A DNA stretch of 64,000 bases from Martinezella calliandrae (GTDB lineage: Bacteria; Pseudomonadota; Alphaproteobacteria; Rhizobiales; Rhizobiaceae). Made by a program: the position numbers and the translations under genes. The stretch lies in assembly GCF_030272695.1 (NCBI RefSeq), contig NZ_JARFYN010000027.1, positions 1 to 64,000 on the forward strand, written 5' to 3'. Under the pieces are notes generated by a model that worked only from the letters and a program-made list of their open reading frames with translations, did not search any database and had not been told where the DNA came from. Below are positions 26,001-34,976 of this stretch, piece after piece (position 1 is the first letter of the stretch; the number at the start of each line of letters is the position of its first letter).

Positions 26001-26034
26001 AGAAAAAAAGCGCCCCTGGGGCAGGGCGCTTTCA
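26001..26034 (-). terminator. Rho-independent terminator of the proXWV operon
   Basis: Nine-base arms AAAGCGCCC and GGGCGCTTT with an eight-base loop, followed on the minus strand by a seven-T run (the A run at 26003-26009). It lies just after the proV stop codon at 26055. Confidence 0.85.
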
Positions 26035-26054
26035 GCATTGCGACGATGATGCGC

Positions 26055-27107
26055 TCAGGCGGCCGCCATCTGCGCCTTTTCATGCGTTGTCGGCGTCACC
26101 ATGGCGGCGATCATGGCTTGCAGATCGATCATGCCGATTGGCTTGCCAGCGGCGTCGGTGACAACGGCCGCGGTGTGTCCGCCATCGGTCATCTGTTTGG
26201 CCGCCACTTCCAGCGTCATGTCAGCGGATATGCGGACCCCATGCGGCTCGCCGGCAATTGGTTTCATGATCGTCTGGGCCTGGATGACGCGGCCGCGGTT
26301 CACTTCCTTGACGAAGGCGGTGATGTAGTCATCCGCAGGTCTTAGCACGATTTCCTGGCCGCTACCCTGCTGAACGACCTTGCCGTCGCGTAGGATGGCG
26401 ATCTTGTCACCCAGCCGCAGCGCCTCGTCGAGGTCGTGGGTGATGAAAACGACGGTCTTCTTCAACTCCTTCTGCAGGTCGAGAAGCACGCTCTGCATGT
26501 CGACGCGAATGAGTGGGTCGAGTGCGGAGTAGGCCTCGTCCATCAGCAGGATGTCGGCGTCGTTGGTCAGTGCGCGAGCCAGTCCAACGCGCTGCTGCAT
26601 GCCGCCTGAAAGCTGATTCGGATAGTGATTCTCGAACCCCTTCAGGCCGACGCGCTCGATCCAGTTGCGGCCCTTCTTCTCGCTTTCGGCCCGGGCCACC
26701 CCTTGAATGTGTAGGCCGTAGATGGTGTTTTCGATCACCGTGCGGTGCGGCAGCAGGGCAAATTTCTGAAACACCATCGCCGTCTTGTGACGGCGGAACT
26801 CACGAAGGGCATTCTCGCCCATCTTGCAGACGTCGACGCCATCATAAAGCACTTCGCCGACGGTCGGTTCGATCAACCTGTTGATATGCCGGATCAGCGT
26901 GGATTTGCCGGAACCCGAAAGGCCCATGACGACCGTGATAGCGCCTGCCGGCATGTCGATGCTGATATCCTGCAGGCCGAGCACATGACCATGGGCCTCA
27001 TTGAGCTCGGCCTTGCTCATCCCGTTCTTGACTGCGTTCACATAGTCTCGTCCGCGAGGACCAAAGATCTTGTAAAGGTTTTTGATCTGGATCGCGTGAC
27101 TAGCCAT
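26055..27107 (-). CDS. proV: Glycine betaine/proline ABC transporter ATPase
   Basis: The 350-residue protein is a ProV/OpuAA-type ATPase: Walker A GLSGSGKST at about 64-72, signature NQLSGGMQQRVGLARAL near 165, Walker B ILLMDEAYSALDP near 190, H-loop FITHD near 221, and C-terminal CBS-like segments (residues 270-340) that sense osmotic or ionic conditions in the family. It overlaps the permease gene by eight bases. It powers uptake of betaine, supplying the neighbouring bmt and the methyl-transfer module. Confidence 0.9.
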   Translation of the reverse strand: MASHAIQIKNLYKIFGPRGRDYVNAVKNGMSKAELNEAHGHVLGLQDISIDMPAGAITVVMGLSGSGKSTLIRHINRLIEPTVGEVLYDGVDVCKMGENALREFRRHKTAMVFQKFALLPHRTVIENTIYGLHIQGVARAESEKKGRNWIERVGLKGFENHYPNQLSGGMQQRVGLARALTNDADILLMDEAYSALDPLIRVDMQSVLLDLQKELKKTVVFITHDLDEALRLGDKIAILRDGKVVQQGSGQEIVLRPADDYITAFVKEVNRGRVIQAQTIMKPIAGEPHGVRISADMTLEVAAKQMTDGGHTAAVVTDAAGKPIGMIDLQAMIAAMVTPTTHEKAQMAAA

Positions 27108-28011
27108 GGATGACCTCCGAGTGCTTCTGGAGCCGTCTGCCGTAGGCCTGGCTCGTTCGGTCGAAAATAATGGCGATGGCGACCAGAGCGAAACCGTTGA
27201 GGAAACCTACGGTGAAAAACTGGTTGTTGATCGCCTGCAGCGTGTTCTTGCCGAGCCCACCGACGCCGACCATCGAGGCGACGACGACCATGGCAAGCGA
27301 CATCATGATGGTCTGGTTGATGCCGGCCATGATTGTGGGCAAGGCAAGCGGAATCTGCACGTTGAACAGTTTTTGCCCATGGGACGAGCCAAAGGCATCG
27401 GCCGCTTCCAGCACCTCCTTGTCGACGAGGCGGATGCCGAGATTGGTCAATCGGATCATCGGCGGGACGGCGTAGATGACAACGGCGATCAGCCCGGGGA
27501 CTTTGCCGATGCCAAAGATCACGACGACGGGGATAAGATAGACGAAGCTCGGCATCGTCTGCATCACGTCGAGGATGGGATTGATGATCGATTGCAGCCG
27601 GTCGGAACGGGCCATCAATATGCCGATGGGCAGGCCGATGACGATGGCGATGAGCGTGCAGACGGTCACCATGGCAAGTGTCACCATGGTGTCGCCCCAA
27701 AGGCCGCAGACGCCGATCAGAACCATCGAGATGGCCGTGCCGGCAACGATCTTAAGATTGCGGCTGGCCGCATAGACGACGATCATCATGACGAGCAGCA
27801 CGATGAACCAGGGCGTATTGGTGAAAAGCCATTCCAGGTAGTTCAAGAACCACTGCAGCGGCTGGACCACGGCATCGATGACGTTGCCGTAGGCGCGTAC
27901 CATTCCCCTGAAGCCGTCATCGATGTTCTTGCGCGCGGCGCGAATGAGAGTGTCGTCGATTGCCGGGAAATTACATAGAACATCCGGCAAAAAACTGCAT
28001 TGAATAGCCAT
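27100..28011 (-). CDS. proW: Glycine betaine/proline ABC transporter permease
   Basis: The 303-residue permease has about six membrane helices (e.g. WFIVLLVMMIVVYAAS near 60, VTLAMVTVCTLIAIVIGLPIG near 105) and the EAA loop EAADAFGSSHGQKLFNVQIPLALPTIMAGIN near 203. ATG 28011 gives the normal ProW N-terminus; a longer frame exists upstream. It overlaps proV by eight bases and is separated from proX by a stem-loop region. Confidence 0.9.
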   Translation of the reverse strand: MAIQCSFLPDVLCNFPAIDDTLIRAARKNIDDGFRGMVRAYGNVIDAVVQPLQWFLNYLEWLFTNTPWFIVLLVMMIVVYAASRNLKIVAGTAISMVLIGVCGLWGDTMVTLAMVTVCTLIAIVIGLPIGILMARSDRLQSIINPILDVMQTMPSFVYLIPVVVIFGIGKVPGLIAVVIYAVPPMIRLTNLGIRLVDKEVLEAADAFGSSHGQKLFNVQIPLALPTIMAGINQTIMMSLAMVVVASMVGVGGLGKNTLQAINNQFFTVGFLNGFALVAIAIIFDRTSQAYGRRLQKHSEVIHG

Positions 28012-28209
28012 GGCCTTCCCCTTCTTGTCCGGTTTTGCCCAGCTAGTGCGTGTGGCCGTCACGCCCCGATGGTAGGCAGCACTGCGACCGGTTCGTCAGG
28101 CTGCTTCAGTCTTCTTACAACATTCGCCGGCGCCATTCTGCACTTGTTGCGACTTGGGGCTGGGCCGGTCTGTCGGTATGAGTGTCACCGCAGTCGCCGT
28201 GAATGCGAA

Positions 28210-28240
28210 ATTGGCGACCGGCAGAGCGCCAGCCGCCAAT
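28210..28240 (-). terminator. Attenuator-like stem-loop between proX and proW
   Basis: Thirteen-base arms (ATTGGCGACCGGC and GCCAGCCGCCAAT, two G-U type mismatches) enclose a five-base loop, directly after the proX stop on the minus strand. Such stems are common after binding-protein genes, letting them be expressed above the permease. Confidence 0.55.
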
Positions 28241-28252
28241 TAAGGTATCATA

Positions 28253-29251
28253 TCAAAGCGAAGCCTTGACCTTGGTCGCTACTTCCGGAGAAACCCACTT
28301 GGTCCACATGTCGGGATAGGTCTTCAGGAAGTATTTTGCACCGTCTTCGTTCGTGCCTTGATTGTCCGTCATCCAGGCGAGAACCTTGCCGACCGTGCCG
28401 TTGTCCCATTTGCGGGTCTTGACGTAGTCCATGGCAATGCCTGCCTTAGAGGCAAAGGCCTTGGTCACCACGGTGTAGACGTCCGAAACCGGATAGGAGT
28501 TGACCTTCGGGTTGGCGCAGTCCTGGATTGCCGTGCAGGCGTCCCATTCCTTCTTGTCATGCGGCACGTTGAAGCTCAGGCGCACCATGTCGTATTTGCC
28601 GAGGATCGCGGTCGGAGCCCAGTAATAGCCGAGCCAGCCGGTCTTCTTTTCGAAGGCGCTGGCGATCGAGCCGTCAAGGCCGGCGGCCGAACCGGTGTCC
28701 ACCAGCGTGAAGCCGAGCTTTTCGGCGCCGAGCGCCTTAAAGAGATTGGCCGTGGAAATCTGGCAGTTCCAGCCCGACGGGCAATTGTAGATGGCGGCCT
28801 TCGAGGGATCTTCCGGGGCGGGGAAGAGCTCCGGATGCTTCAGCGCGTCCTGGACGGTCTTGATGTCCGGATGGGCATCGGCGAGGAACTTCGGTATCCA
28901 CCAGCCTTCGACGCCGCCATCGCTCAGAAGAGGCGCTGCCTCGATCAGGCGGCCTTCGGAAACGGCTTTGTCGAGCGCCGTGCGGACTGCGTTGACCCAG
29001 AGTTCGGGTGCGACGTCAGGCTCGCCCTTTTCGTTCATGGAGGTGAAGGTCGGCTGCGTGTCGCCGGTGACGAGCGTCACGTTGCAGCCATAGCCGTTCT
29101 GCAGGATGATCTTGTCGACCTGCGCGGCGACGCCGGCCGATGCCCAGTTCATTTCTGCGATCGAAACGTCGCCGCATTGCGCAGCATGTGCCGAGCCAGC
29201 CAAAGCATAGGCACCGAGTGCGAAGATGGCGGAAGCAATCAGCTTCTTCAT
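28253..29251 (-). CDS. proX: Glycine betaine-type periplasmic substrate-binding protein
   Basis: The 332-residue protein has a Sec signal peptide (MKKLIASAIFALGAYALAGSAHA, cleavage before AQCGD) and an OpuAC/ProX-type domain (VSIAEMNWASAGVAAQVDKIILQ, EGWWIPKFLADAHPD, YYWAPTAILGKYDMVRL). Trp/Tyr residues here (WWIPKF, GYYWAPT) are typical of the aromatic cage for quaternary ammonium groups. It captures betaine in the periplasm for ProWV. The long 1.2 kb region upstream holds its promoter. Confidence 0.88.
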   Translation of the reverse strand: MKKLIASAIFALGAYALAGSAHAAQCGDVSIAEMNWASAGVAAQVDKIILQNGYGCNVTLVTGDTQPTFTSMNEKGEPDVAPELWVNAVRTALDKAVSEGRLIEAAPLLSDGGVEGWWIPKFLADAHPDIKTVQDALKHPELFPAPEDPSKAAIYNCPSGWNCQISTANLFKALGAEKLGFTLVDTGSAAGLDGSIASAFEKKTGWLGYYWAPTAILGKYDMVRLSFNVPHDKKEWDACTAIQDCANPKVNSYPVSDVYTVVTKAFASKAGIAMDYVKTRKWDNGTVGKVLAWMTDNQGTNEDGAKYFLKTYPDMWTKWVSPEVATKVKASL

Positions 29252-30096
29252 TGGATAATGTCTCCCAGTTTCTCGTTAAGTTACCAAAATCGTCTCCAGG
29301 CAGACGCCTGTCGATTCGGCGTCAGCATGGTCGAACCACAACCGTTCATCCGCGCTGACGACGTTTGCCCGGTCCCCTGTCATGCTGTCGTGCGTTCCCT
29401 CGTTTTGCGGCGGCAAAACCCTGTCGCAGCCGTGTTCTTTTCGCATCGACTGCAAGCAGCCTAAGGATTTGAGTGAAGAAATCAACCTGTCGTCAGGCGA
29501 ACGGGCTTATTGCGGCTTGTCGAAAAGCTTATATAAGCGCTTGAATTGGCCCATTTTCTACTATTCGTGGCTGTAAAATGGGCATTGAAGGTGCGCCGCG
29601 CGCGCCGCGAGCGGCGCGAAATCAATGATCGCTAAAATATCGTGTCCGACGAAGACTTTTTATATTCCATTCGCGTCGTTTTCGTCTCTCGAGACAAACC
29701 AGAAAAAATTTCGAAAAAATTTTCTGATTCATCCTTATTTAAGACCTTAATAACCGTCCGGTAACGATGTCCGGCTATCTATCGAAGCGTGGCGGGGGAC
29801 ACCGCTGCTTCTCCGGATCAGGTTGAGCGTACCGGAGAAAGCGAGCCTTGCAGTGTGAGAAGCAAGCGAGCCGGCGTTTTTGGCAAACCGTGTCGATCCT
29901 CGGATCGCGCGGTTTTCGCGTTTCAGGGCTTGCCCTAACGGCCTCATCGAGAATCGATGTAGGATCTCAATTGAATGATCAGGGGTGCGATGGCTGCGTG
30001 CAGCCGAATGGCGGAAAGCGCAAAGCCGCCAATGCGGTCGCATGGCGGCTTGCGGTACGATGGGCTGGTACGATGGGCTGGCGGCTTGACGGCCAA
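29252..30096. other. Long intergenic region upstream of proX, mostly featureless
   Basis: No gene with recognisable family features is seen on either strand. The 29,580-29,760 part is AT-rich with runs of A and T, promoter-like. A group of hairpins at about 29,784-29,866 may be a small RNA (see separate entry). The rest has chance open frames only. Confidence 0.4.
29784..29866 (+). ncRNA. Candidate structured RNA
   Basis: Three successive stems occur in about 85 bases: GAAGC ... GCTTC (29784-29811), CTCCGG ... CCGGAG (29811-29837), CTTGC ... GCAAG (29847-29866). They lie directly after an AT-rich, promoter-like stretch. No known RNA family is matched by eye. The strand is assumed. Confidence 0.25.
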
Positions 30097-30336
30097 TCAA
30101 CCGACGCTATAGGTGCGGATGAAGCCGATTGGGCCGAAGCGGGTATCGAGCTGCTCAAGACGGCTCTCGGGGCGGCGTGACGGCAGTTTCGAGTTCCAGG
30201 CGATCTGGATGGAATTCTTGTTGTTGAAGATGAAGAGCATCGGGGTTTCCTCGGGCCGGATCGGCCGGCTGTCGTTGTTTGAATTGGTGCTGAGATAATC
30301 ATCTTCAGGATGGCGAACAATGGATGAAGTCGTCAT
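30097..30336 (-). CDS. Small hypothetical protein
   Basis: A 79-residue protein (MTTSSIVRHPEDDYLSTN...) ending in PIGFIRTYSVG. I do not recognise a family; it has a central hydrophobic-basic segment (MLFIFNNKNSIQIAW) but no clear signal or helix pair. It diverges from cobQ (139 bases apart). The composition is balanced and the start follows no strong ribosome site, so it may be real or chance. Confidence 0.4.
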   Translation of the reverse strand: MTTSSIVRHPEDDYLSTNSNNDSRPIRPEETPMLFIFNNKNSIQIAWNSKLPSRRPESRLEQLDTRFGPIGFIRTYSVG

Positions 30337-30474
30337 CCGATGTCGCAAATAGAATATATAAGAAAGTGATGCTTTTTTGCCTCGGAGATCTGGTTTTTGC
30401 TGTTAATCATCGCGGCGGAATCAAGGCGAAAACCCGGGGTTTTCGGTGGTAGTGCCATATCGGAGCGATGAGGG

Positions 30475-31929
30475 ATGACGAAGGCGATCATGCTGCAGGG
30501 GACCGGCTCCGATGTCGGAAAAACGGTATTGGTCGCCGGGCTGTGCCGCCTTTTCGCCAACCGAGGCGTTCGGGTGCGCCCGTTTAAGCCGCAGAACATG
30601 TCGAACAATGCAGCGGTCGCCGAGGATGGCGGCGAGATCGGCCGGGCGCAATGGCTGCAATCGCTCGCCGCGAGGGTACCGTCGTCGGTGCATATGAACC
30701 CGGTGCTTCTGAAGCCGCAATCGGAGACCGGCAGCCAGATCATCGTGCAGGGCAAGGTCTGGGGGCAGGCAAAGGGCAGGGATTATCAGGCGCTGAAGCC
30801 GCAACTGCTCGGCGCCGTCCTGCAGAGCTTTGCGACCATGCGTGCCGGAACCGACCTGGTGATCGTCGAAGGCGCCGGTTCGCCAGCCGAGATCAACCTC
30901 AGGAAAGGCGATATCGCCAATATGGGTTTTGCCACTCGCGCCAATGTTCCCGTCGTGCTGGTCGGCGATATCGACCGTGGCGGCGTGATCGCTTCGCTGG
31001 TCGGCACGCATCATATCCTGCCGGATGAAGACCGGCGGATGATCCGCGGCTACCTGATCAACAAATTCCGTGGCGATCTCTCGTTGTTCGGCGAAGGGGT
31101 CGATGCCATCGGGGGCTTCACCGGCTGGCCATGCTATGGTGTCGTACCGTGGCTGAGGGCGGCAAGCCGGTTGCCCGCCGAGGACTCAGTGGTACTGGAA
31201 CGGCTGGCGCGCGGTTCGGACGGTGCGCTGAAGATCGCCGTGCCCGTTCTGCCGCGCATCTCCAATTTCGATGACTTTGATCCACTACGCGCCGAACCGG
31301 ATGTCGATCTCGTCTTCGTTCGCGCCGGCGAGCGGATACCCGCGGATGCGGGCCTCGTGGTCCTGCCGGGCTCGAAGTCGACCATCGGCGATCTCATGGA
31401 TCTGCGGGCACAGGGGTGGGATCAGGATATAGCGGCTCACGCCCGCCGTGGCGGCCGCGTCATTGGCATTTGCGGTGGCTACCAGATGCTCGGCCGCAGG
31501 GTGCATGATCCGCTCGGCATCGAGGGATTGGTGACGGAGATACCGGGGCTCGGCTTGCTCGATGTCGAGACCGAGATGGCGCCGGAAAAGACCTTGCGCA
31601 ACAGCCTGGCTTTTTCCAGGGAATACGATGCGCCGCTTTCAGGCTATGAGATCCATCTCGGTGTGACGCACGGCGTCGATTGTAATCGGCCCTCGACCAT
31701 GATCGACGGCCGGCCGGATGGCGCGCTCTCCAGCGACGGCCTGATCATGGGCACCTATCTGCACGGGCTTTTCACCAGCGATGCCTACCGGGCAAAGCTG
31801 TTGGCGAGTTTCGGCCTAACGGGCGAGCGGGTTGATTATCGCGCCGGCGTCGAAGCCGCGTTGGACGAGATTGCGGCAGAGCTGGAAGCGGTGCTCGACC
31901 CTGCCTGGCTCGACAGCCTGGTGCATTAA
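30475..31929 (+). CDS. cobQ: Cobyric acid synthase CobQ
   Basis: The 484-residue amidotransferase makes cobyric acid by amidating four side chains of the corrin ring. The N-terminal P-loop-like domain reads MLQGTGSDVGKTVLVAGLCRLF at about 6-27 and KPQNMSNN follows. The C-terminal class I glutamine amidotransferase domain has VIGICGGYQMLG near 328 (catalytic Cys) and GTYLHGLF near 425 (catalytic His). The stop overlaps the convergent ClC gene by four bases. No riboswitch is seen upstream. Confidence 0.93.
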   Translation: MTKAIMLQGTGSDVGKTVLVAGLCRLFANRGVRVRPFKPQNMSNNAAVAEDGGEIGRAQWLQSLAARVPSSVHMNPVLLKPQSETGSQIIVQGKVWGQAKGRDYQALKPQLLGAVLQSFATMRAGTDLVIVEGAGSPAEINLRKGDIANMGFATRANVPVVLVGDIDRGGVIASLVGTHHILPDEDRRMIRGYLINKFRGDLSLFGEGVDAIGGFTGWPCYGVVPWLRAASRLPAEDSVVLERLARGSDGALKIAVPVLPRISNFDDFDPLRAEPDVDLVFVRAGERIPADAGLVVLPGSKSTIGDLMDLRAQGWDQDIAAHARRGGRVIGICGGYQMLGRRVHDPLGIEGLVTEIPGLGLLDVETEMAPEKTLRNSLAFSREYDAPLSGYEIHLGVTHGVDCNRPSTMIDGRPDGALSSDGLIMGTYLHGLFTSDAYRAKLLASFGLTGERVDYRAGVEAALDEIAAELEAVLDPAWLDSLVH

Positions 31930-33722
31930 ATCTCGCCCGAAACCTCGCGGCGCCGACGGTCGAGTTCTTCGCTGTAGCGGCGCAGAGTGTAACTTTCCGT
32001 GAGTAGACCGATCACCTTGCGCTCGATCAGATCGTTGATCACTACCAAAGCTTCGCTTTCGGTCTCGTCGAACAGCGCTGCCGCTTGTTTCGCGTTCATC
32101 TGCGGCTGCAGGAAGTCGTTGCGATGGCGAATGAAGTCGGCAAGGCCGTGCTCTTCATCGTCCTTCTCGACCGGGCTCGCATAAATGTCCGGCATAAGCA
32201 CCATGCCGGCATATTTCTCGTCCTTGTCGATGAGAATGACACGCTGGGCCGAGCCGATCGGAAAGCGCTGGCGAAATTCCTCGATGCTCATGTCGACGCG
32301 AGCTGTGTGCACATCCGGACGCATCATGCGGGCGACCGTCAGGTTGCGGATCCAGCCGACGTCATGGGCGCTGCGGATACTTTCGCCGCGCAGATGGAAG
32401 CGCCAGGTCGCGAACGAATAGCCGAATGTGGTGCGCACCACCAGCGACGACGTGATAACGGCCGCGAGTACCAGCACGGTGATCGGAAAATCGCCGGTGA
32501 TTTCCAGCGCCAAAAAGGTCATGGTCAGCGGCCCACCGATAATGGCGACGGCCAGCGAACTCATGCCGACGACGGCATAGATGACCGGCGTCAGCGTGGC
32601 ATGGTCGAAATAGGGAGCGCAATAGGCGAAGATTTTCCCGAGCAAGGCGCCCATGAACAGCGAAGCGAAAAACAGGCCGCCTCTGAAGCCGGAGCCGATC
32701 GATACCGCCGAGGCGAGCGACTTCAGCAAGAACAGGCCGACAAGGGCCGACAAGGTGACCTCGTTGGCAAGGTTCAGATGCAAGGCGCCATGGCCGGCGG
32801 AGAGAACCTGCGGCGAAATCATCGCCAGAAGCCCGACGACCACACCGCCGAGCGCCGGGCGGAAGGGCGGCGCGATCGAACTCTTGCGCGCCATTTCTTC
32901 AATGAAAGCGACGCCCTGCATGATCAGGATGCCTACGCCGGCGCAGAAGCCGCCAAGCAGGATCGCCGGGATGTAGTCGGCTGGGACGACCGCGCCGAAT
33001 CGATTGACATCAATGGCGAATTCATCGCCCGCCAGCAGGCGGGCTATAAGGGTCGAGATCAGGGCCGAGACGACGACGGGCGTCAGCGTTAGGATCGAAT
33101 AGGTGCCGATGATCAGTTCGAAAGCATAGAAGGCGCCGGTGAGCGGCGCATTGAAGGCGGCCGCGATGGCACCGGCGGCGCCGCAGCCGACCAGCATTCT
33201 AAGGTCGGCGCGGCGGAACTGCAGCTTGTGGCCGATTTTCGAAGCTATGCCGGCGGCAAGCTGAGTGTAGCCGGCCTCAAGTCCCACCGAGGCGCCGAAA
33301 CCATTGGATAGGAGGTTCTGCACCGCCACCAGGATGCTGTCCGTCAAGGACAGGCGGCCCCCATGCAAGGCATTGGCTTCGATCGGGTCGACCATCGGCT
33401 TCTTGCGCGTTCGCGACAAGATGAAGATCATGAGGCCGAGCAGGATGCCGCCGGCGATCGGGGCCATCAGCAATAGCGATTTGTCGGTAATGTTGACGGC
33501 GGCTGCGCTCAGTCGGTCGTCATCGGCGATGCCGTAGACGAGGCTGTGCAGTTCGCGTGAGATCAGGCTCATCGCCGTGACGGCACAGCCGGAGGTGATG
33601 CCGACCAAGGCGCCGGCAAAGACCAGACCGAGCTCGCCACGACGGAAAAGTGCCCTTAGCCGGCTAGCGCTGACAAAGGCGGAGAGAACGCCTAGACGGC
33701 GCGGCTGGAATTTTTGCAACAT
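31926..33722 (-). CDS. ClC-family chloride channel with C-terminal CBS region
   Basis: The 598-residue membrane protein has the ClC pore fold: GFGASVGLEAGYTQLAAG near 143 (the gating Glu retained, though GREGP becomes GLEAG), AAAFNAPLTGAFYAFELI near 193, and GSGFRGGLFFASLFMGALLG near 348. In the aligned proton-glutamate position (EE in the E. coli exchanger) only the first Glu is kept and the second is Leu. A C-terminal CBS-like region (residues 460-590) follows. It could be a channel or exchanger; not linked to cobalamin genes except by position. Confidence 0.85.
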   Translation of the reverse strand: MLQKFQPRRLGVLSAFVSASRLRALFRRGELGLVFAGALVGITSGCAVTAMSLISRELHSLVYGIADDDRLSAAAVNITDKSLLLMAPIAGGILLGLMIFILSRTRKKPMVDPIEANALHGGRLSLTDSILVAVQNLLSNGFGASVGLEAGYTQLAAGIASKIGHKLQFRRADLRMLVGCGAAGAIAAAFNAPLTGAFYAFELIIGTYSILTLTPVVVSALISTLIARLLAGDEFAIDVNRFGAVVPADYIPAILLGGFCAGVGILIMQGVAFIEEMARKSSIAPPFRPALGGVVVGLLAMISPQVLSAGHGALHLNLANEVTLSALVGLFLLKSLASAVSIGSGFRGGLFFASLFMGALLGKIFAYCAPYFDHATLTPVIYAVVGMSSLAVAIIGGPLTMTFLALEITGDFPITVLVLAAVITSSLVVRTTFGYSFATWRFHLRGESIRSAHDVGWIRNLTVARMMRPDVHTARVDMSIEEFRQRFPIGSAQRVILIDKDEKYAGMVLMPDIYASPVEKDDEEHGLADFIRHRNDFLQPQMNAKQAAALFDETESEALVVINDLIERKVIGLLTESYTLRRYSEELDRRRREVSGEI

Positions 33723-33914
33723 GGGGAACGGACGACAGTTTTGTGCTCAGCGACATACACTCAGCTTCTATAAACTCCTAACATCAAAGAAATACGGCAA
33801 AAAGATCGCCGAAACCCGTGACTTTTGCGCCAATTTCGCTGTCGGGACAGCCGATGTCGTATCTGTCGCCTTGATTGACTTGCGGGGGGCGAAAGCCTAA
33901 TCATTGCAAAATAA

Positions 33915-34285
33915 CGAATGGTTCCTGAGCGGCGATCTGCCGCATGGGATGAAAAGGGAATGTGAAGGAGCGGACCCAAGTCGGGCGTTCTCATCACAGC
34001 CGACCCCGCGACTGTAGAGCGGTCAGGGTCTTCCATCCGGTCCGTGGGTGTTTCGCTGATGGGTCTCGCATGGTGCGGGCAGGCAAAGCAGCTTTGGGAC
34101 GGAAAAGCCACTGGCGTGGCATCATGATCAACCAGGGCTGGACGCCTCTAATTCTACGAATCGTCCGCCTTTTCATGATGTTTGCCGGGAAGGTGAGGGA
34201 GATCCGCTGGTGCAGGGTCGGGGGCGACCGGTTTCGGTCCGCCCCCGCTTGCTGCGCCTCATCCGCGAGCCAGGAGACCTGCCAT
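33915..34285 (+). promoter_or_regulatory. Cobalamin riboswitch of the cobU operon
   Basis: The AdoCbl riboswitch core is visible in order: ATGGTTCC near 33918, GAAAAGGGAA at 33951, GCCGACCCCGCGACTGT near 33999 (B12 box region), AAGCCACTGGCG near 34105, GCCGGGAAGGTG near 34183 and GAGCCAGGAGACCTGCC at 34267-34283. It is long because of a GC-rich hairpin (GGGGGCGACC ... GGTCCGCCCCC) between the last two blocks. High B12 would shut off the operon below, cobU-cobW-cobN-cupin-cobO. Confidence 0.92.
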
Positions 34286-34347
34286 ACGTGCCGGGCACGA
34301 GGCCCACCCCAGGGACGGATGTCCCGGCTGCCAGCACGGAGGTTGTC

Positions 34348-34440
34348 ATGGCGCGAAACGAGTTTTTGGCGTGCAAGCGCCTGCTTTTCGGCTTCCGCGG
34401 CGTCGTGCCGGCCGTCGCCTTTGTGTTGGGACGGATATAG
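34348..34440 (+). CDS. Candidate leader peptide between riboswitch and cobU
   Basis: A 30-codon frame (MARNEFLACKRLLFGFRGVV...) begins five bases after GGAGG and ends four bases before the cobU ATG. The spacing suggests translational coupling to cobU, or a leader peptide under riboswitch control. No family is recognised and cobU has only a weak site of its own. Could be chance. Confidence 0.4.
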   Translation: MARNEFLACKRLLFGFRGVVPAVAFVLGRI

Positions 34441-34443
34441 CCG

Positions 34444-34971
34444 ATGCCATCCTCAACCTCTCGCGCCGTTCTTGTTCTCGGCGGTGCACGCTCCGGTAAA
34501 TCCCGGCTCGCCGAAAAGCTGATCTCAGACACCGGCCTTGAACGTCACTATCTGGCGACGGGCCAAGCCTGGGACGACGAAATGCGCGATCGCATAGCGC
34601 AGCATCGCGCCGATCGCGGCGATCTTCTCTGGACGACGCATGAGGAGCCGCTTGATCTGACTGCGCGGCTGGCGGCAATCGACGGCGAGGGCAGGGCCGT
34701 TCTCGTTGATTGCCTGACGCTTTGGGTTACGAACCTGATGATGGCCGAGCGCCATATCGCGACGGAATTTGCCGCTCTCACCGAATTTCTACCAGGCGCA
34801 AAGTCGCGGCTCGTCCTCGTTTCCAATGAGGTCGGGCTCGGCATCGTGCCCGAAAACCCTATGGCGCGCGCGTTTCGCGATCATGCCGGCCGGTTGCACC
34901 AGATGATCGCGGCGGCGAGCGCCGAAGTCTATTTTATCGCGGCGGGGCTGCCGCTGAAAATGAAGGGTTGA
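34444..34971 (+). CDS. cobU: Adenosylcobinamide kinase / guanylyltransferase
   Basis: The 175-residue bifunctional enzyme (called CobP in aerobes) phosphorylates adenosylcobinamide and adds GMP to the nucleotide loop side chain. The P-loop VLGGARSGKSRLAEKL is at 11-26, followed by RHYLATGQAWDDEM, HRADRGDLLWTTHEEP near 60 (catalytic His region), VDCLTLWVTNL near 86 and LVLVSNEVGLGIVP near 122. First gene of the riboswitch operon; cobW starts six bases after its stop. Confidence 0.92.
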   Translation: MPSSTSRAVLVLGGARSGKSRLAEKLISDTGLERHYLATGQAWDDEMRDRIAQHRADRGDLLWTTHEEPLDLTARLAAIDGEGRAVLVDCLTLWVTNLMMAERHIATEFAALTEFLPGAKSRLVLVSNEVGLGIVPENPMARAFRDHAGRLHQMIAAASAEVYFIAAGLPLKMKG

Positions 34972-34976
34972 TCCGC

